15,132 nt of DNA, from the NCBI GenBank assembly GCA_022792755.1, contig JAAWBP010000051.1, forward strand, positions 1-15,132, written 5' to 3'. The stretch comes from Oscillospiraceae bacterium (lineage in GTDB: Bacteria; Bacillota; Clostridia; Oscillospirales; Ruminococcaceae). Under the pieces are notes generated by a model. The model was given only the letters and a program-made list of their open reading frames with translations, made no database searches and had not been told where the DNA came from. The translations under genes were made by a program, and so were the position numbers. Shown here in pieces: positions 14,789 through 15,132 of this stretch (position 1 is its first letter; the number at the start of each line of letters is the position of its first letter).

Positions 14789-15132
14789 TTGTCACCTTTC
14801 ACTATTTTTCATATCGACGTTTTAGACACTATGCCGAAAGCGGGATCGATGCCGGTGCTGCGGTCAGAAAACTGCCCTTTTCAGTTTGATGTGTGGAATC
14901 TTTTTGTCCAATTTTCCGTTTGAATAAGGTTCCACTTTTTCCTGTTCCAGTATATACCCTCGATTGACAAGGGCAGCCATGGTCTGTGCCCAGACTGGGC
15001 AAACGCGCTCCATAAGTAGTGATAATAGCGACAATGATATCCCGCGAGGCGCCTCGCAGGATTGAAACCTGAATGCAAGAGAAGCTCTTAATGTGCGAAT
15101 TGTCCCGCCGGGGTCACCCGGTGCGGCGTGCC
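14789..15132. other. Right-hand intergenic stretch with inverted repeats, no gene recognised
   Basis: No open frame here looks like a real protein. Visible elements on the + strand are a 10-bp stem GTGGAATCTT (14893-14902) with AAGGTTCCAC (14936-14945), one G-U pair, a 33-base loop and five T after it; the perfect hairpin TGCCCA-GAC-TGGGCA (14987-15001), which competes with GTCTG/CAGAC beginning four bases earlier; and a CRISPR-repeat-like sequence at 15040-15068. Together these could be a + strand leader or small RNA region of a gene beyond the window. Confidence 0.3.
15040..15068 (+). repeat. Single CRISPR-repeat-like sequence (weak)
   Basis: It contains the perfect 14-base palindrome GCGAGGCGCCTCGC (15044-15057) and ends with GGATTGAAAC (15059-15068), the common 3' end of type I CRISPR repeats. 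A second segment starting TCCCGC at 15103 is 63 bp on, but it matches the first at only about 13 of 30 positions. No repeated array is visible, so this is either an isolated relic or coincidence. Confidence 0.2.

Noticed and set aside
14881..15078. 65-codon - strand frame at the right edge
   Set aside because: It covers several inverted repeats and the CRISPR-like element, has no convincing ribosome site, and has an unusual Trp/His/Tyr-rich composition.
14682..15132. T-box riboswitch or other arginine-sensing leader before argG
   Set aside because: No T-box core resembling GGTGGNACCGCG was found on the - strand here or in the argG-argH gap, and the argG leader from P2 is only about 30 nt.

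Overview
The window reads as chromosomal DNA of a moderately GC-rich, strictly fermentative Gram-positive anaerobe. I infer a clostridium of the Oscillospirales/Ruminococcaceae type, from the bifunctional AdhE with apparent Rex sites, the strong AGGAGG-like ribosome sites, the RNHCP-domain protein and the compact arginine cluster. No rRNA, tRNA, phage gene or insertion sequence was seen, so the species assignment is inference only.

Left half, + strand (1-6180). A terminator-like hairpin at 45-66 probably ends a gene lying outside the window. It is followed by adhE (315-2933), whose promoter is flanked by two Rex-like operators. Next comes a single-gene unit for an APH/choline-kinase-like phosphotransferase (3135-3884) with its own promoter and a textbook terminator. 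A MATE-family exporter follows (4130-5509), with an unusual long-spacer promoter that carries a dyad. Last is a small zinc-ribbon RNHCP-domain protein (5704-6132) with a terminator. These four genes look like separate or loosely linked transcription units.

Right half, - strand (14800 down to 6331). This is one convergent arginine biosynthesis cluster, read in the order argG-argH-argC-argJ-argB-argD-argF. It encodes every step from N-acetylglutamate to arginine: ArgB, ArgC and ArgD make N-acetylornithine, ArgJ transfers the acetyl group back to glutamate, ArgF makes citrulline, and ArgG and ArgH finish arginine. argA, argR and carAB are not in the window. A sigma-A-type promoter and a tandem ARG-box pair precede argG, and a bidirectional hairpin terminator follows argF. 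The intergenic gaps G/H, H/C and J/B (99-166 bp) contain stem-loops, while the C/J, B/D and D/F gaps are only 18-37 bp.

Right edge (about 14790-15132). There is no convincing gene here. The stretch holds several inverted repeats and one sequence resembling a single CRISPR repeat. I did not find a clearly new biological system. The best leads are regulatory: the Rex pair, the ARG-box/promoter layout, the dyad promoter of the exporter and the 18-bp hairpin between argG and argH. Two genes of unknown physiological role are also of interest.
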